Of a DNA stretch of 64,000 bases, positions 45,727 to 54,272 are shown piece by piece. This stretch comes from an uncultured Bacteroidales bacterium (GTDB lineage: Bacteria; Bacteroidota; Bacteroidia; Bacteroidales; Paludibacteraceae): NCBI GenBank assembly GCA_902785605.1, contig CACZZL010000002.1:62001-126000 (forward strand), in the 5' to 3' direction. Position 1 is the stretch's first letter, and each line of letters begins with the position of its first letter. Under the pieces are notes generated by a model. That model did no database searches. It saw only the letters and a program-made list of their open reading frames with translations, and was not told the origin of the DNA. A program made the translations under genes and the position numbers.

Positions 45727-45758
45727 CAAAATTACAACTTTTATTGCACATATGCAAG
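45727..45758 (-). promoter_or_regulatory. Promoter of PUR gene
   Basis: Minus strand: CTTGCATATGTGCA (45758-45745), TAATTTTG (45734-45727). Confidence 0.78.
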
Positions 45759-45785
45759 ATTTTTCTAAAAAATATTCATTTTTAC

Positions 45786-45816
45786 TTGCAAAATACGAAA
45801 TTTTTGAGTAACTTTG
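45786..45816 (+). promoter_or_regulatory. Promoter of nusB operon
   Basis: TTGCAAAATACG (45786-45797), TAACTTTG (45809-45816); start codon 16 bases on. Confidence 0.72.
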
Positions 45817-45832
45817 CGCAAATTTTTAAGAT

Positions 45833-46786
45833 ATGATAAACAGAACAATGGTTCGAACACGTGTTGTACAGACGCTGTTCGCATATTACAAGGATTCCGA
45901 CAAGACTGTCACTTCTGCGCGCAACGAGTTGCGCAAGAGTTTTGCCGACACATATGATTTATACTTCGTATTACTGGATTTCGCCAACGAGTTGACCGCG
46001 TATGCACAAGTGCAGATGGAGGACCAGATCAACCGTGCCCGCGCCACGCACTCCAATTGGACGCCCAACAGACGCTTTGTGCAGAACCGTTTGGCGCAGC
46101 AGTTGTTTGACAACCGCGCCCTTCGTGCCCGCATTGCCGAGCAGCATTTGGCATGGGACAGCGGCATGTCTGCCGTCAGCGATACCTATCGCCGGTTGAC
46201 GGAGAGCGATTTCTACCGCCAGTACATGGAAGCCGACTCGTGCACCTACGAGGACGACAAGCGTATCTGGCGTCAGATATACCAGAACCTCCTGACCAAC
46301 AGCGAGGCGCTGCAAGATGCATTGGACGAGATGGAGGTTGTGTTGGACAAGTCCAACTGGACCGTGGATGCAGACGTCATCATCAGTTACATCATCAAAA
46401 CGATCAAGCGTTTTAACGAGGACAGCACGCCCGAGACACCGCTGCTGGAGATGTTCGACAGCGAGGAAGAACTGCAGTTCGCCGTCTCCCTGCTGGAGAA
46501 GACGATCGCCGGTCATGAGCAGTACGAGCAGTTGGTTAACACCCACCTCAAGGGTTGGGATGCCGACCGTATTGCGTACATGGACCGAATCATCCTCGAG
46601 ACGGCACTGGCCGAGATCCTTGAGTTTGAACAGATCCCGATGACCATCTCGCTAAACGAATATATCGAGTTGGCCAAAGAGTACTCGGGCGACAAGAGTT
46701 ATATGTTCATCAACGGCATCCTCACGGAGATCCTGCGCGACCTGAAGAACGAGGGTTCATTCTTCAAGGGTTTCGCCATCAAATAA
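45833..46786 (+). CDS. nusB: Transcription antitermination protein NusB (long Bacteroidota form)
   Basis: 317 aa, about twice the E. coli length, as usual in Bacteroidota. N-terminal MINRTMVRTRVVQTLFAYYK, then a lineage-specific helical insertion, and the C-terminal NusB signature (RIAYMDRIILETALAEILEF, MTISLNEYIELAKEYSGDK, FINGILTEIL). NusB with NusE binds boxA RNA to promote rRNA antitermination. First gene of an operon that appears to run to fbp (45833-57541). Confidence 0.93.
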   Translation: MINRTMVRTRVVQTLFAYYKDSDKTVTSARNELRKSFADTYDLYFVLLDFANELTAYAQVQMEDQINRARATHSNWTPNRRFVQNRLAQQLFDNRALRARIAEQHLAWDSGMSAVSDTYRRLTESDFYRQYMEADSCTYEDDKRIWRQIYQNLLTNSEALQDALDEMEVVLDKSNWTVDADVIISYIIKTIKRFNEDSTPETPLLEMFDSEEELQFAVSLLEKTIAGHEQYEQLVNTHLKGWDADRIAYMDRIILETALAEILEFEQIPMTISLNEYIELAKEYSGDKSYMFINGILTEILRDLKNEGSFFKGFAIK

Positions 46787-46818
46787 CTGAAAATCAAAAT
46801 TATAAATAACATTACATT

Positions 46819-47160
46819 ATGCTCAATTACATTTTATTAGCTGCACAGCAACAAAGCGCTGACGGTCAAGGTCAGTCTCAGTGGACTTTCTGGATCATGA
46901 TGATCCTCATCTTCGTCGTATTCTATTTCTTCATGATACGTCCTCAGACGAAGAAGCAGAAAGAGCTTCAGAAACAACGGGATGCGATGAAGAAAGGCGA
47001 CAAAGTGGTGACCGCAGGCGGAATCTACGGTGAGATCAAAGAGGTACAAGAGAACACCCTCATCATCACCATTGCCAAGGATGTGACCATCAAGGTAAGC
47101 AAAGACAGCGTGTTCCTGGATGCAGCAGACGCTAACCAGGCCGCTAACGAGAAGAAATAA
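46819..47160 (+). CDS. yajC: Preprotein translocase auxiliary subunit YajC
   Basis: 113 aa. Short N-terminal segment rich in Q/S, one membrane helix (WTFWIMMILIFVVFYFFMI), then RPQTKKQKELQKQRDAMKKG and GDKVVTAGGIYGEIKEVQEN, the YajC signature. Accessory of the SecDF holotranslocon. 32 bases after nusB; the nusB-yajC-ybbR order is common in Bacteroidota. Confidence 0.95.
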   Translation: MLNYILLAAQQQSADGQGQSQWTFWIMMILIFVVFYFFMIRPQTKKQKELQKQRDAMKKGDKVVTAGGIYGEIKEVQENTLIITIAKDVTIKVSKDSVFLDAADANQAANEKK

Positions 47161-47175
47161 GCGTACCCAAGACCA

Positions 47176-48114
47176 ATGACACTGTTCAAACGACGCATCG
47201 TATGGTCGGACGTGCTGACGTTCCTGCTGTTTCTCGTGTTGGCCGCACTCATCTGGTACGGTCACGCGATGCACTCGGTGCGTAACACGCGCGTTCCGGT
47301 CTATATCCAGTACACCGGCAAGCCGGGTACGGTCGGTCTGGGGGAAGAAGGACTGCCGGACAAGGTGATAATCGAAGTGCGGGATGCCGGTGCACGGCTC
47401 AACGGCTATCATAGCGAACCGCTGCACCTGACCATCGACTTGCGTTCGTACATTCACGGCGACAAAGGTACGATTCATGTGCCGTCCGACGTGCTCAGGC
47501 GTAGTATCAGCGATATACTCCAAGGCACCAGCCGACTCATTGAGACCACTCCGGACAATATCACCTGCACCTATTTTACAGAGCAGGAGAAAACCGTAAT
47601 GCTCTATCTGGACGGCGAGATCACACCCGCGTCGGAGTACCAGATGGTGGGAGAACCTACCCTTAACCGCTACAAAATCAAGCTGTACGGTCAGGACAAG
47701 GTACTGAATACCATCGATACCGTCTATACAGAGCATGTCGAACTGGGCAATGTGACCGATACGCTGACCACACGCATTGCGCTTGCTATTCCCAAGGGCA
47801 CCCGTGCCGAGGCAGACAGCGTGAACCTGACGGTCATCACCGAGCGGTTCACGGAGAAGAAATTCACCCTGCCTATACAGGCTGTCGGTGTGCCAGAGGG
47901 ATACCAAATGCATATCTTCCCCGGCGAGGTGGAAGTGAACGTGCGGGTAGCATTGGCGCATTTCGCACAGGTTCAGGCCCAAGACATCATCGCTACCTGC
48001 ACCTACACGCCGGAACGAACAGAGACATTGGAAGTGGAGTTGCACTACTCCAATTCGTACATTACCTCCGCATGGGCGTATCCTGCGGTGGTGGAATTCA
48101 TGTTAGAAAAATAA
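47176..48114 (+). CDS. YbbR-like domain protein, membrane-anchored
   Basis: 312 aa. One N-terminal membrane helix (VLTFLLFLVLAALIWYGHAM) and a periplasmic part built of YbbR-like repeats (VPVYIQYTGKPGTVGLGEE, PDKVIIEVRDAGARLN, NRYKIKLYGQDKVLNTIDT). In Firmicutes YbbR (CdaR) regulates the c-di-AMP cyclase CdaA, but in Bacteroidota this gene sits after yajC and its role is unsettled; no cdaA is here. coaE, which often follows in related genomes, is replaced by an aminotransferase gene. Confidence 0.8.
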   Translation: MTLFKRRIVWSDVLTFLLFLVLAALIWYGHAMHSVRNTRVPVYIQYTGKPGTVGLGEEGLPDKVIIEVRDAGARLNGYHSEPLHLTIDLRSYIHGDKGTIHVPSDVLRRSISDILQGTSRLIETTPDNITCTYFTEQEKTVMLYLDGEITPASEYQMVGEPTLNRYKIKLYGQDKVLNTIDTVYTEHVELGNVTDTLTTRIALAIPKGTRAEADSVNLTVITERFTEKKFTLPIQAVGVPEGYQMHIFPGEVEVNVRVALAHFAQVQAQDIIATCTYTPERTETLEVELHYSNSYITSAWAYPAVVEFMLEK

Positions 48115-48120
48115 GAACAG

Positions 48121-49248
48121 ATGAAAAAAATTCAAATGGTAGACCTGCAGTCGCAGTACCAACACATCAAGCAGGATATCGATGCCGGCATTCAAGAAGT
48201 GATCGACAGCGCTTCGTTCGTCAAAGGACAGAAAGTGGCTGATTTTCAAGCGCATTTGGAACAATACACCGGAGCCAAGCATGTGATCAACGTGGGCAAC
48301 GGAACGGATGCGCTCCAGATTGCCCTCATGGGTCTGGGACTCAAACCGGGCGACGAGGTGATCACGCCTACTTTCACGTTCATTGCCACCGCCGAAGTGG
48401 TCGCTCTATTGGGACTCACACCGGTCGTGGTGGATGTGGATTGGAACACAATGAACATGGACATCGAATCCGTTCGTCGTGCAATCACCCCAAAGACCAA
48501 AGCGATTGTACCGGTTCATTTGTTCGGTCAGTGTGCCGACATGGAGCCGCTCATGGCCTTGGCGGCCGAGCATCATCTGTTCATCGTGGAAGATGCCTGC
48601 CAGGCCATTGGTGCCCGGTACACCTTCTCCAACGGTGAGACCAAGCAGGCCGGCACCATCGGACATATCGGTTGTACCTCTTTCTTCCCCTCCAAGAACC
48701 TCGGTTGCTACGGAGACGGCGGTGCGATCTTCACCAACGATGATGAACTGGCCGCTAAGATGCGGGCCATTGCCAACCACGGCATGGTCGTTCGGTACCA
48801 TCACGACATGATCGGTGTCAACAGCCGTCTGGACAGCATTCAGGCAGCCGTACTCGATGCAAAACTGCCCCATCTGGATGCGTATATAGCTGCTCGTCAA
48901 CGCGCAGCCGCCTACTACGACAAGGCGTTTGCCAACAACGACAAACTGCTCATTCCGGGTCGTCAGGCGCACTCCACCCATGTGTTCCACCAGTACACTC
49001 TACGCGTCGTAGGCGCGAATCGCGACCAATTGCGTGAAGGCTTGGCTGAACGCGGTATTCCGGCAATGATCTACTACCCTGTTCCACTCCACCAGCAGAA
49101 GGCATACCTCGATCCGAGATACAAAGACGGCGACTTCCCGGTAGCTGAGAAACTGGCAGCATGCGTGCTGTCCCTGCCGATGCACACCGAGCTGGATGAC
49201 GAACAATTGGAGTATATCACCTCCTCCGTTCTATCCCTAATTCGCTAA
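48121..49248 (+). CDS. DegT/DnrJ/EryC1 aminotransferase, WbpE/WlbC-like
   Basis: 375 aa PLP enzyme. MVDLQSQYQHIKQDIDAGI, GNGTDALQIALMGLGLKPGD, PTFTFIATAEVVALLGLTPV, FIVEDACQAIGARY and the PLP-lysine segment TSFFPSKNLGCYGDGG. It looks most like WbpE/WlbC, which aminates the 3-keto sugar nucleotide produced by WlbA/WbpB; a WlbA homolog is at 6517, about 41 kb away. Other sugar-nucleotide aminotransferases of the family cannot be excluded. Six bases after the YbbR-like gene, inside a housekeeping operon rather than a polysaccharide cluster. Confidence 0.82.
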   Translation: MKKIQMVDLQSQYQHIKQDIDAGIQEVIDSASFVKGQKVADFQAHLEQYTGAKHVINVGNGTDALQIALMGLGLKPGDEVITPTFTFIATAEVVALLGLTPVVVDVDWNTMNMDIESVRRAITPKTKAIVPVHLFGQCADMEPLMALAAEHHLFIVEDACQAIGARYTFSNGETKQAGTIGHIGCTSFFPSKNLGCYGDGGAIFTNDDELAAKMRAIANHGMVVRYHHDMIGVNSRLDSIQAAVLDAKLPHLDAYIAARQRAAAYYDKAFANNDKLLIPGRQAHSTHVFHQYTLRVVGANRDQLREGLAERGIPAMIYYPVPLHQQKAYLDPRYKDGDFPVAEKLAACVLSLPMHTELDDEQLEYITSSVLSLIR

Positions 49249-49268
49249 TTCCCTAATTCGTTCATTTC
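49234..49268. repeat. 7/8-base repeat before rpoN
   Basis: CCTAATTCG CTAATTC CCTAATTCG TTCATTTC; covers the end of the aminotransferase gene and the rpoN leader. Confidence 0.75.
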
Positions 49269-49270
49269 CT

Positions 49271-50785
49271 ATGCAATCCATCGGACTTCAACAGAACCTC
49301 GCGCAGACGACCAAACTGACGCCTACGCAGATACAGGTGATTCGAATGCTCGAATTGCCGTCTATCGAATTGAGCCAACGTATCAATGAGGAGTTGCAGG
49401 AAAACCCGGCATTGGAGGAAGGACGCGACGAGGAATTGACAGCGGAAGGAATGAACGGCATGGAGGATGAGTTCGATGAGAACTACATGCCGGACGACGG
49501 CTACGATGAAGGACGGCAACGCGATCCGCTGCAGAACGAAGATTTCAATTACGAGCAATATGTATCCGACGACGAGACACCGAGTTACATGCTGCAGCAG
49601 CAGTATAACCCGGCAGATGAAGATCGTCGGGAGGTGCCTATCATCGGCGGCAGCAGTCTGATAGAGGAGCTCAAAGCGCAGATCTATCTGACCAACATGA
49701 CCAAACCCCAACGGCACATCGCCAAATGGGTGTTGGGTAACATAGACGATGACGGCTACCTGCGCCGCACCACGGAGCAGCTGGTGGATGATATCATGTT
49801 CCAGGAACAGATATCGGTCACCGATGAAGAGATGGAATCCATCGTCCGTCAGATCAAACAGTTCGACCCGCCCGGTATAGCGAGTGCCGACCTGCAGGAG
49901 TGCCTGATCAAACAACTGGAAGTCAAGTTGGAAGAAGAACCAAATTCGGAATCTATCCAACTCGCCATCACCATTCTATCCCGCTATTTTGAACATTTCT
50001 CCAAGCACCACTTCGCGCTCATTGAACAGCGTATCAAGTGCACGGACGAGCAGTTCCAGGACGCGGTGCAGGAAATTATGCATCTGAACCAAAAACCTGC
50101 GAATGCACTTGTCGGCTCAGCCTATGAAACACATCGCGAGACGATTATTCCCGATTTTAGTATTGAGGAACGGGATAATGAACTGTTCGTGGTGCTCAAT
50201 ACGGGCGATATACCGGAGCTGCATGTCAGCCGTGATTATCGCAACATGCTGGAGGAATACGACAAAATGCCCAAGAACAAGGACACCCGCCAGGCCAAGA
50301 CCTTCATCAAGCAGAAACTGAGCGATGCGCAACTGTTCATCGATGCCATCAAACAGCGGAATGAGACCTTGATGAAAACGATGACGGCCATCCTCCAAGT
50401 CCAATATGACTTCTTCCTGGACGGTGAAGAGACAAGCCTCAAACCGATGGTGCTGCAGGACATCGCCGACCGGACCGGATACGACGTGTCCACCATCTCC
50501 CGCGTGAGCAACAGCAAGTACGTGGAGACACGGTACGGCATCTATCCGCTCAAGTTCTTTTTCTCCGAAGCAATGACCAATGCCGAAGGTGATGAGATAT
50601 CGACCCGGGAGATCAAGAAGATCTTGCAGGAACTGATTGAGAAAGAAGACAAACGCAGTCCGCTGACCGATGAGCAACTGGTAGAGGCGCTGCAACAGCA
50701 CGGCTACCCGATCGCCCGTCGTACCATTGCCAAATACCGTGATCTGCTCAACATCCCTGTAGCCCGTTTGCGTAAGACTGTATGA
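49271..50785 (+). CDS. rpoN: RNA polymerase sigma-54 factor
   Basis: 504 aa. Region I begins MQSIGLQQNLAQTTKLTPTQIQVIRMLELP; an acidic region II (about 55-110, YDEGRQRDPLQNEDFN); core-binding domain; and the C-terminal RpoN box region RRTIAKYRDLLNIPVARLRK preceded by a helix-turn-helix (LVEALQQHGYPIARRTIAKY). Directs transcription at -24/-12 promoters with enhancer-binding ATPases, none of which is in this window. Preceded by a 7/8-base repeat (49234-49268). Confidence 0.95.
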   Translation: MQSIGLQQNLAQTTKLTPTQIQVIRMLELPSIELSQRINEELQENPALEEGRDEELTAEGMNGMEDEFDENYMPDDGYDEGRQRDPLQNEDFNYEQYVSDDETPSYMLQQQYNPADEDRREVPIIGGSSLIEELKAQIYLTNMTKPQRHIAKWVLGNIDDDGYLRRTTEQLVDDIMFQEQISVTDEEMESIVRQIKQFDPPGIASADLQECLIKQLEVKLEEEPNSESIQLAITILSRYFEHFSKHHFALIEQRIKCTDEQFQDAVQEIMHLNQKPANALVGSAYETHRETIIPDFSIEERDNELFVVLNTGDIPELHVSRDYRNMLEEYDKMPKNKDTRQAKTFIKQKLSDAQLFIDAIKQRNETLMKTMTAILQVQYDFFLDGEETSLKPMVLQDIADRTGYDVSTISRVSNSKYVETRYGIYPLKFFFSEAMTNAEGDEISTREIKKILQELIEKEDKRSPLTDEQLVEALQQHGYPIARRTIAKYRDLLNIPVARLRKTV

Positions 50786-51420
50786 AAAAAATCACGGAAA
50801 TACTGGCCAACATCCTGAGCGTCGTGTTCTACCCGCTTTTTGTGCCTACGTACGGCATGGCGCTGTTCTGCTATTCGTACCACACGGTCGTACAGCCCTT
50901 ACCCCTGGTTTGGAGCATCGTGGCGATCGTCGGCACGTTCTTCCTCACAGCCGTCATCCCCATCACGGCCATCTGGATACGCATGTGGCGGGGTGCGGTG
51001 ACGGATATGCAGATCACGGATCCCAAACAGCGGACCGTCCCCTACCTGTACTCCATCCTGGGTTTCTGTTTCTGGTGCTACCTGCTCATCCGCATTCTGC
51101 ATGTGCCTGCATTCCTTGCTTTTGTCGGTGTGGGCGCAACGGTCGCCATCGCACTCATCACGGTCATTAACCGTTTCTGGAAGATCAGCGCCCACCTGAC
51201 CGGCCTGGGCGGCCTGTTCGGCGGACTGATGGTCTATTGCATCGGCATCGGGGCGATTCCGACCTACACCACCCTGTTCCTGTGGCTGGGGGTTATCTTA
51301 TTAGTAATGTACGCGCGTCTGCGCTTGAACGCACACACACCCGCACAAGTGATGGCGGGATGGCTCTTAGGCATCACCTGCACCGCGCTTCCCTATTGTA
51401 TATACACCTATGTGGCATAA
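50782..51420 (+). CDS. PAP2-like integral membrane protein, degenerate motif
   Basis: 212 aa, about six membrane helices. The C-terminal RLRLNAHTPAQVMAGWLLGI matches PAP2 motif 3 (R-x5-H-x3-D) except that Asp is Gln; ITDPKQRTVPYL resembles motif 1 (K-x6-RP) and KISAHLTGLGG the motif-2 region with its His. It may be a phosphatidic acid phosphatase-related protein with altered activity. Start overlaps rpoN as ATGA, and its end overlaps the next gene by 11 bases. Confidence 0.65.
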   Translation: MKKITEILANILSVVFYPLFVPTYGMALFCYSYHTVVQPLPLVWSIVAIVGTFFLTAVIPITAIWIRMWRGAVTDMQITDPKQRTVPYLYSILGFCFWCYLLIRILHVPAFLAFVGVGATVAIALITVINRFWKISAHLTGLGGLFGGLMVYCIGIGAIPTYTTLFLWLGVILLVMYARLRLNAHTPAQVMAGWLLGITCTALPYCIYTYVA

Positions 51421-52405
51421 GTTACGACTATACCTGTTGATTCTTGGCCTGGCTATGACGGCCTATACCAAAGCCTATGAGGGGGATGAGCAAATGCGTA
51501 TCTCGCTGCTCACCTGCACGCCGGGAGAGGAACTGTACGCCCGCTTCGGACACACCGCTATTCGGATATACGACCCGGCCAATAAGATCGATATCGTGTA
51601 CAACTACGGCATCTTTGATTTCAACACCGACCATTTCTATTGGAAGTTTGTCAAAGGCGAGACCTGGTATGAACTGGGCGTATCGTCCATGAAATGGTTC
51701 ATGTACGAGTACAACCAACTCCAACGTCCGGTGTACGAACAGGTGCTCAACCTCACGCCCGAACAGCGGGAAGAGATATGGCTGGCCTTGGCAACCAACT
51801 ACGAACCGCAGAACCGACAGTACCTCTATAACTTCGTCTTCGACAACTGTGCTACACGTCCCTATCATCTGATAGCCAATGCATTACAGGACAGCATTGT
51901 GTCGGACTATACCGGTCATACCGGAGTCACCTACCGTGCTTTCATTCGTCAGTACACGGGCGCGTTGTCCATGGAGAATGCCGGAATCACCTTGCTGTTC
52001 GGACCGAAAGCAGACCAACCGATGAACTCGGAGCAACGTCTCTTCCTACCGGAAGAACTGATGCTCTTCATGGAGTCGGCGCACCTGCCGGACGGCACAC
52101 CTATCGTCAGTGAAGGTAGTGTGCAACCTTTCCCGGCACCGGTTGTACCGTGGTACGCCACCTGGCCGTTCTGGCTGGCAGTCTATTTCGCGTTCGTGTT
52201 CGGCATGAGCCTGACCGATCTGCGTCGACACCGCTGGTCCAAATGGGTAGAGATAGCAGCCGCTATTCCCTACCTGCTGCTCCTCCTTATTGTCGGCTTT
52301 TTGACCTTCTTCTCCTGCCACCCGCTGGTAGGATTCGGATGGCGTTTACTCATTATTCCTTTCACCCATTTATGCGCAAGACTTATTTATATTATACGAC
52401 ACTGA
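51410..52405 (+). CDS. DUF4105 (Lnb N-terminal-like) membrane protein
   Basis: 331 aa. Signal peptide/anchor MWHKLRLYLLILGLAMTAYT, a periplasmic DUF4105 domain with LYARFGHTAIRIYDPANKID, YNYGIFDFNTDHFYWKF and FDNCATRPYHLI (conserved His and Cys suggesting a papain-like or NlpC-type active site), and C-terminal membrane helices (WPFWLAVYFAFVFGMSL, YLLLLLIVGFLTFFSC). Function unknown; similar domains occur N-terminal to lacto-N-biosidase chaperones and in envelope proteins. Translationally coupled on both sides. Confidence 0.78.
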   Translation: MWHKLRLYLLILGLAMTAYTKAYEGDEQMRISLLTCTPGEELYARFGHTAIRIYDPANKIDIVYNYGIFDFNTDHFYWKFVKGETWYELGVSSMKWFMYEYNQLQRPVYEQVLNLTPEQREEIWLALATNYEPQNRQYLYNFVFDNCATRPYHLIANALQDSIVSDYTGHTGVTYRAFIRQYTGALSMENAGITLLFGPKADQPMNSEQRLFLPEELMLFMESAHLPDGTPIVSEGSVQPFPAPVVPWYATWPFWLAVYFAFVFGMSLTDLRRHRWSKWVEIAAAIPYLLLLLIVGFLTFFSCHPLVGFGWRLLIIPFTHLCARLIYIIRH

Positions 52406-53841
52406 TTTTCTGTCTCTTGTCCACCGTAGCATCGGCTGCTCCGCGTCTGACGGTAGTGGCGGTAGTGGACGGTTTGACCGGCGATAACCTGACTACCCTG
52501 CGCCCCTATTGGCAGCAAGGCGGGTTGCGTACCTTAAGCGAGGAAGCCTACCAGACCACCATCGCTTATCCGCATCTGGTCTTTGGCGGCAATGAGACAA
52601 CCGCGACCCTCGTCACTGGCACTACACCGGACCGGCACGGGTACACGATGGATCACTATTTCCTGCGTAAGGACCGCAGACAGCACGCGATGCTCGAGGA
52701 CGAGAGCGCCAACGGCATCGGTACCCCGCTCAAGCTCTCCGCCCGTTCCTTACTCTCCCCGACCCTCACAGACCAAATGCGTATGCGCTATCCGAAAGCC
52801 AAGATCTACGCCGTCGGAATCCATCCGGAGACCTCGCTTCTTCTGGCCGGTCATGCCGCCAACGCCTGCTGCTGGCTGGATACCCGCAAGCAACAGTGGG
52901 TGGCCACCAATGCCTATGCCGAAGGCTTAACAACCGCCGCGTTTGAGCAGAACAAAGAGGGACGTGTCCAACTTATGGCAGCGCATACATGGACGCCACG
53001 AATGGATATACCGACCTACACATCCCCAACTTCGCAGGAACTAAAGAAAGGTTTTTCGTATTCCGTGGCGGATGTATTGTCGCATGCGCCGGAAGCCAAT
53101 ACGCTGGTCATCGAACTGGCGCTGGCTATCCAGGAGCGGGAGAAATTGGGCAAAGATGAAGTGCCGGATCTGCTGATGATCCAACTCAACACACTCAGCC
53201 CCAAAGCGCAGTCCGACCGGATTGCCAGTGCGGAGCAAGAGGATATGTATATTCGTCTCAATCAAGACCTGGGATTCCTCATGGAGCAACTGGACCGCCG
53301 CATCGGTCGTAACAACTACCAGCTCTTAGTGGTCGGTCGTCCGGTGGCAGGAGCAGACCCGGAAAGCTTCAACGCCATCCACATGCCGGTACAGCAGTTC
53401 AGCGTAGACCGCGCAGCTGCCCTCACCGGCACTTACCTCATGGCGCTCTACGGACACGAACGTTGGGTGGACGGCGGCTTCGGACAATGTATCTACCTCA
53501 ACCGCACGCTCATTGAGCAGAAACGGCTCAACCTCGAGACCATCCAACGCCAGGTGGCCAATTTCCTGATGGAGTTTGAGGGCGTACAGATAGCGATGCC
53601 GAGTTACGAAGCGATACACCACCCGACCCTCAGCACTACGCTGGCCAAACGGCATATGGGAGATGTGGTGTTCCTGCTCCAACCCGGATGGCAACTGATC
53701 TTCGACGAACAGAACATCCTGGACCGCGTCATCGAAGACAATCCCCATTCACCGCTCTTGTTCTGGAGCGGAACACTGCGCCCCATGCCGCAAGGCACCC
53801 TGGACGCCACGGACGTAGTCGATTTAGTAATTGGTAATTAA
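52372..53841 (+). CDS. Exported alkaline-phosphatase-superfamily protein, probably catalytically degenerate
   Basis: 489 aa from ATG 52372, which gives the signal peptide MRKTYLYYTTLIFCLLSTVASA; the frame is open further upstream only inside the DUF4105 gene. The fold resembles PafA-type phosphatases: RLTVVAVVDGLTGDNL, GGNETTATLVTGTTPDRHGY and FLMEQLDRRIGRNNYQLLVV. The metal ligands do not persist: where active members have an Asp-x3-His segment this reads LLMIQLNTLSPKAQ, and the late Asp-His pair (TADHG) is VGRPVAG. The first Asp (VVDG) and a Thr near the nucleophile position remain. Overlaps the DUF4105 gene by 34 bases. Confidence 0.7.
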   Translation: MRKTYLYYTTLIFCLLSTVASAAPRLTVVAVVDGLTGDNLTTLRPYWQQGGLRTLSEEAYQTTIAYPHLVFGGNETTATLVTGTTPDRHGYTMDHYFLRKDRRQHAMLEDESANGIGTPLKLSARSLLSPTLTDQMRMRYPKAKIYAVGIHPETSLLLAGHAANACCWLDTRKQQWVATNAYAEGLTTAAFEQNKEGRVQLMAAHTWTPRMDIPTYTSPTSQELKKGFSYSVADVLSHAPEANTLVIELALAIQEREKLGKDEVPDLLMIQLNTLSPKAQSDRIASAEQEDMYIRLNQDLGFLMEQLDRRIGRNNYQLLVVGRPVAGADPESFNAIHMPVQQFSVDRAAALTGTYLMALYGHERWVDGGFGQCIYLNRTLIEQKRLNLETIQRQVANFLMEFEGVQIAMPSYEAIHHPTLSTTLAKRHMGDVVFLLQPGWQLIFDEQNILDRVIEDNPHSPLLFWSGTLRPMPQGTLDATDVVDLVIGN

Positions 53842-53852
53842 TTATACAGCAT

Positions 53853-54269
53853 ATGATTTTTCACGAGATTAAAGTACATTATGAGCGCCAGACGGGAGAA
53901 GACAACCCGGGCAAGGTAAAAGAGATTTATCTCATTGACGGCGCAGTTAGTTTTGCAGACGCAGAGAACTGCCTGATGGAAGAGATCAAGCCGTTCATTT
54001 TCGGCGACTGCGAGGTACAGACCTGCAAACGCAGCCAGTTTTTTGAAGTGTTCCCCAACGAAGGCGGTGCCTATTGGTACAAAGCCAGAGTGGAGATGAT
54101 CACCATTGACGGTGAGAAAGAGACCCGCAAGAGCGTAGCCGTGCTCGTTCAAGCCAACACGCTGGACGATGCCGTGTTTGCACTCAAACAGGCCATGAAC
54201 TCCTACGACTGCGAACTCATCTCGATTGCCAAGAGTCCGATTATGGATATTCTGCACGCGGTACAATAA
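53853..54269 (+). CDS. DUF4494 family protein
   Basis: 138 aa cytoplasmic protein. MIFHEIKVHYERQTGEDNPG, VKEIYLIDGAVSFADAEN and WYKARVEMITIDGEKETRKS match the DUF4494 family, restricted as far as I know to Bacteroidota and without known function; the fold is likely alpha/beta. Eleven bases after the phosphatase-like gene and 3 before the YggS fusion. Confidence 0.8.
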   Translation: MIFHEIKVHYERQTGEDNPGKVKEIYLIDGAVSFADAENCLMEEIKPFIFGDCEVQTCKRSQFFEVFPNEGGAYWYKARVEMITIDGEKETRKSVAVLVQANTLDDAVFALKQAMNSYDCELISIAKSPIMDILHAVQ

Positions 54270-54272
54270 ACC

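Noticed and set aside
46837..48045. 402-codon antisense frame over yajC and the YbbR-like gene
   Set aside because: Spans two real genes on the other strand and shows no domain or start signal.
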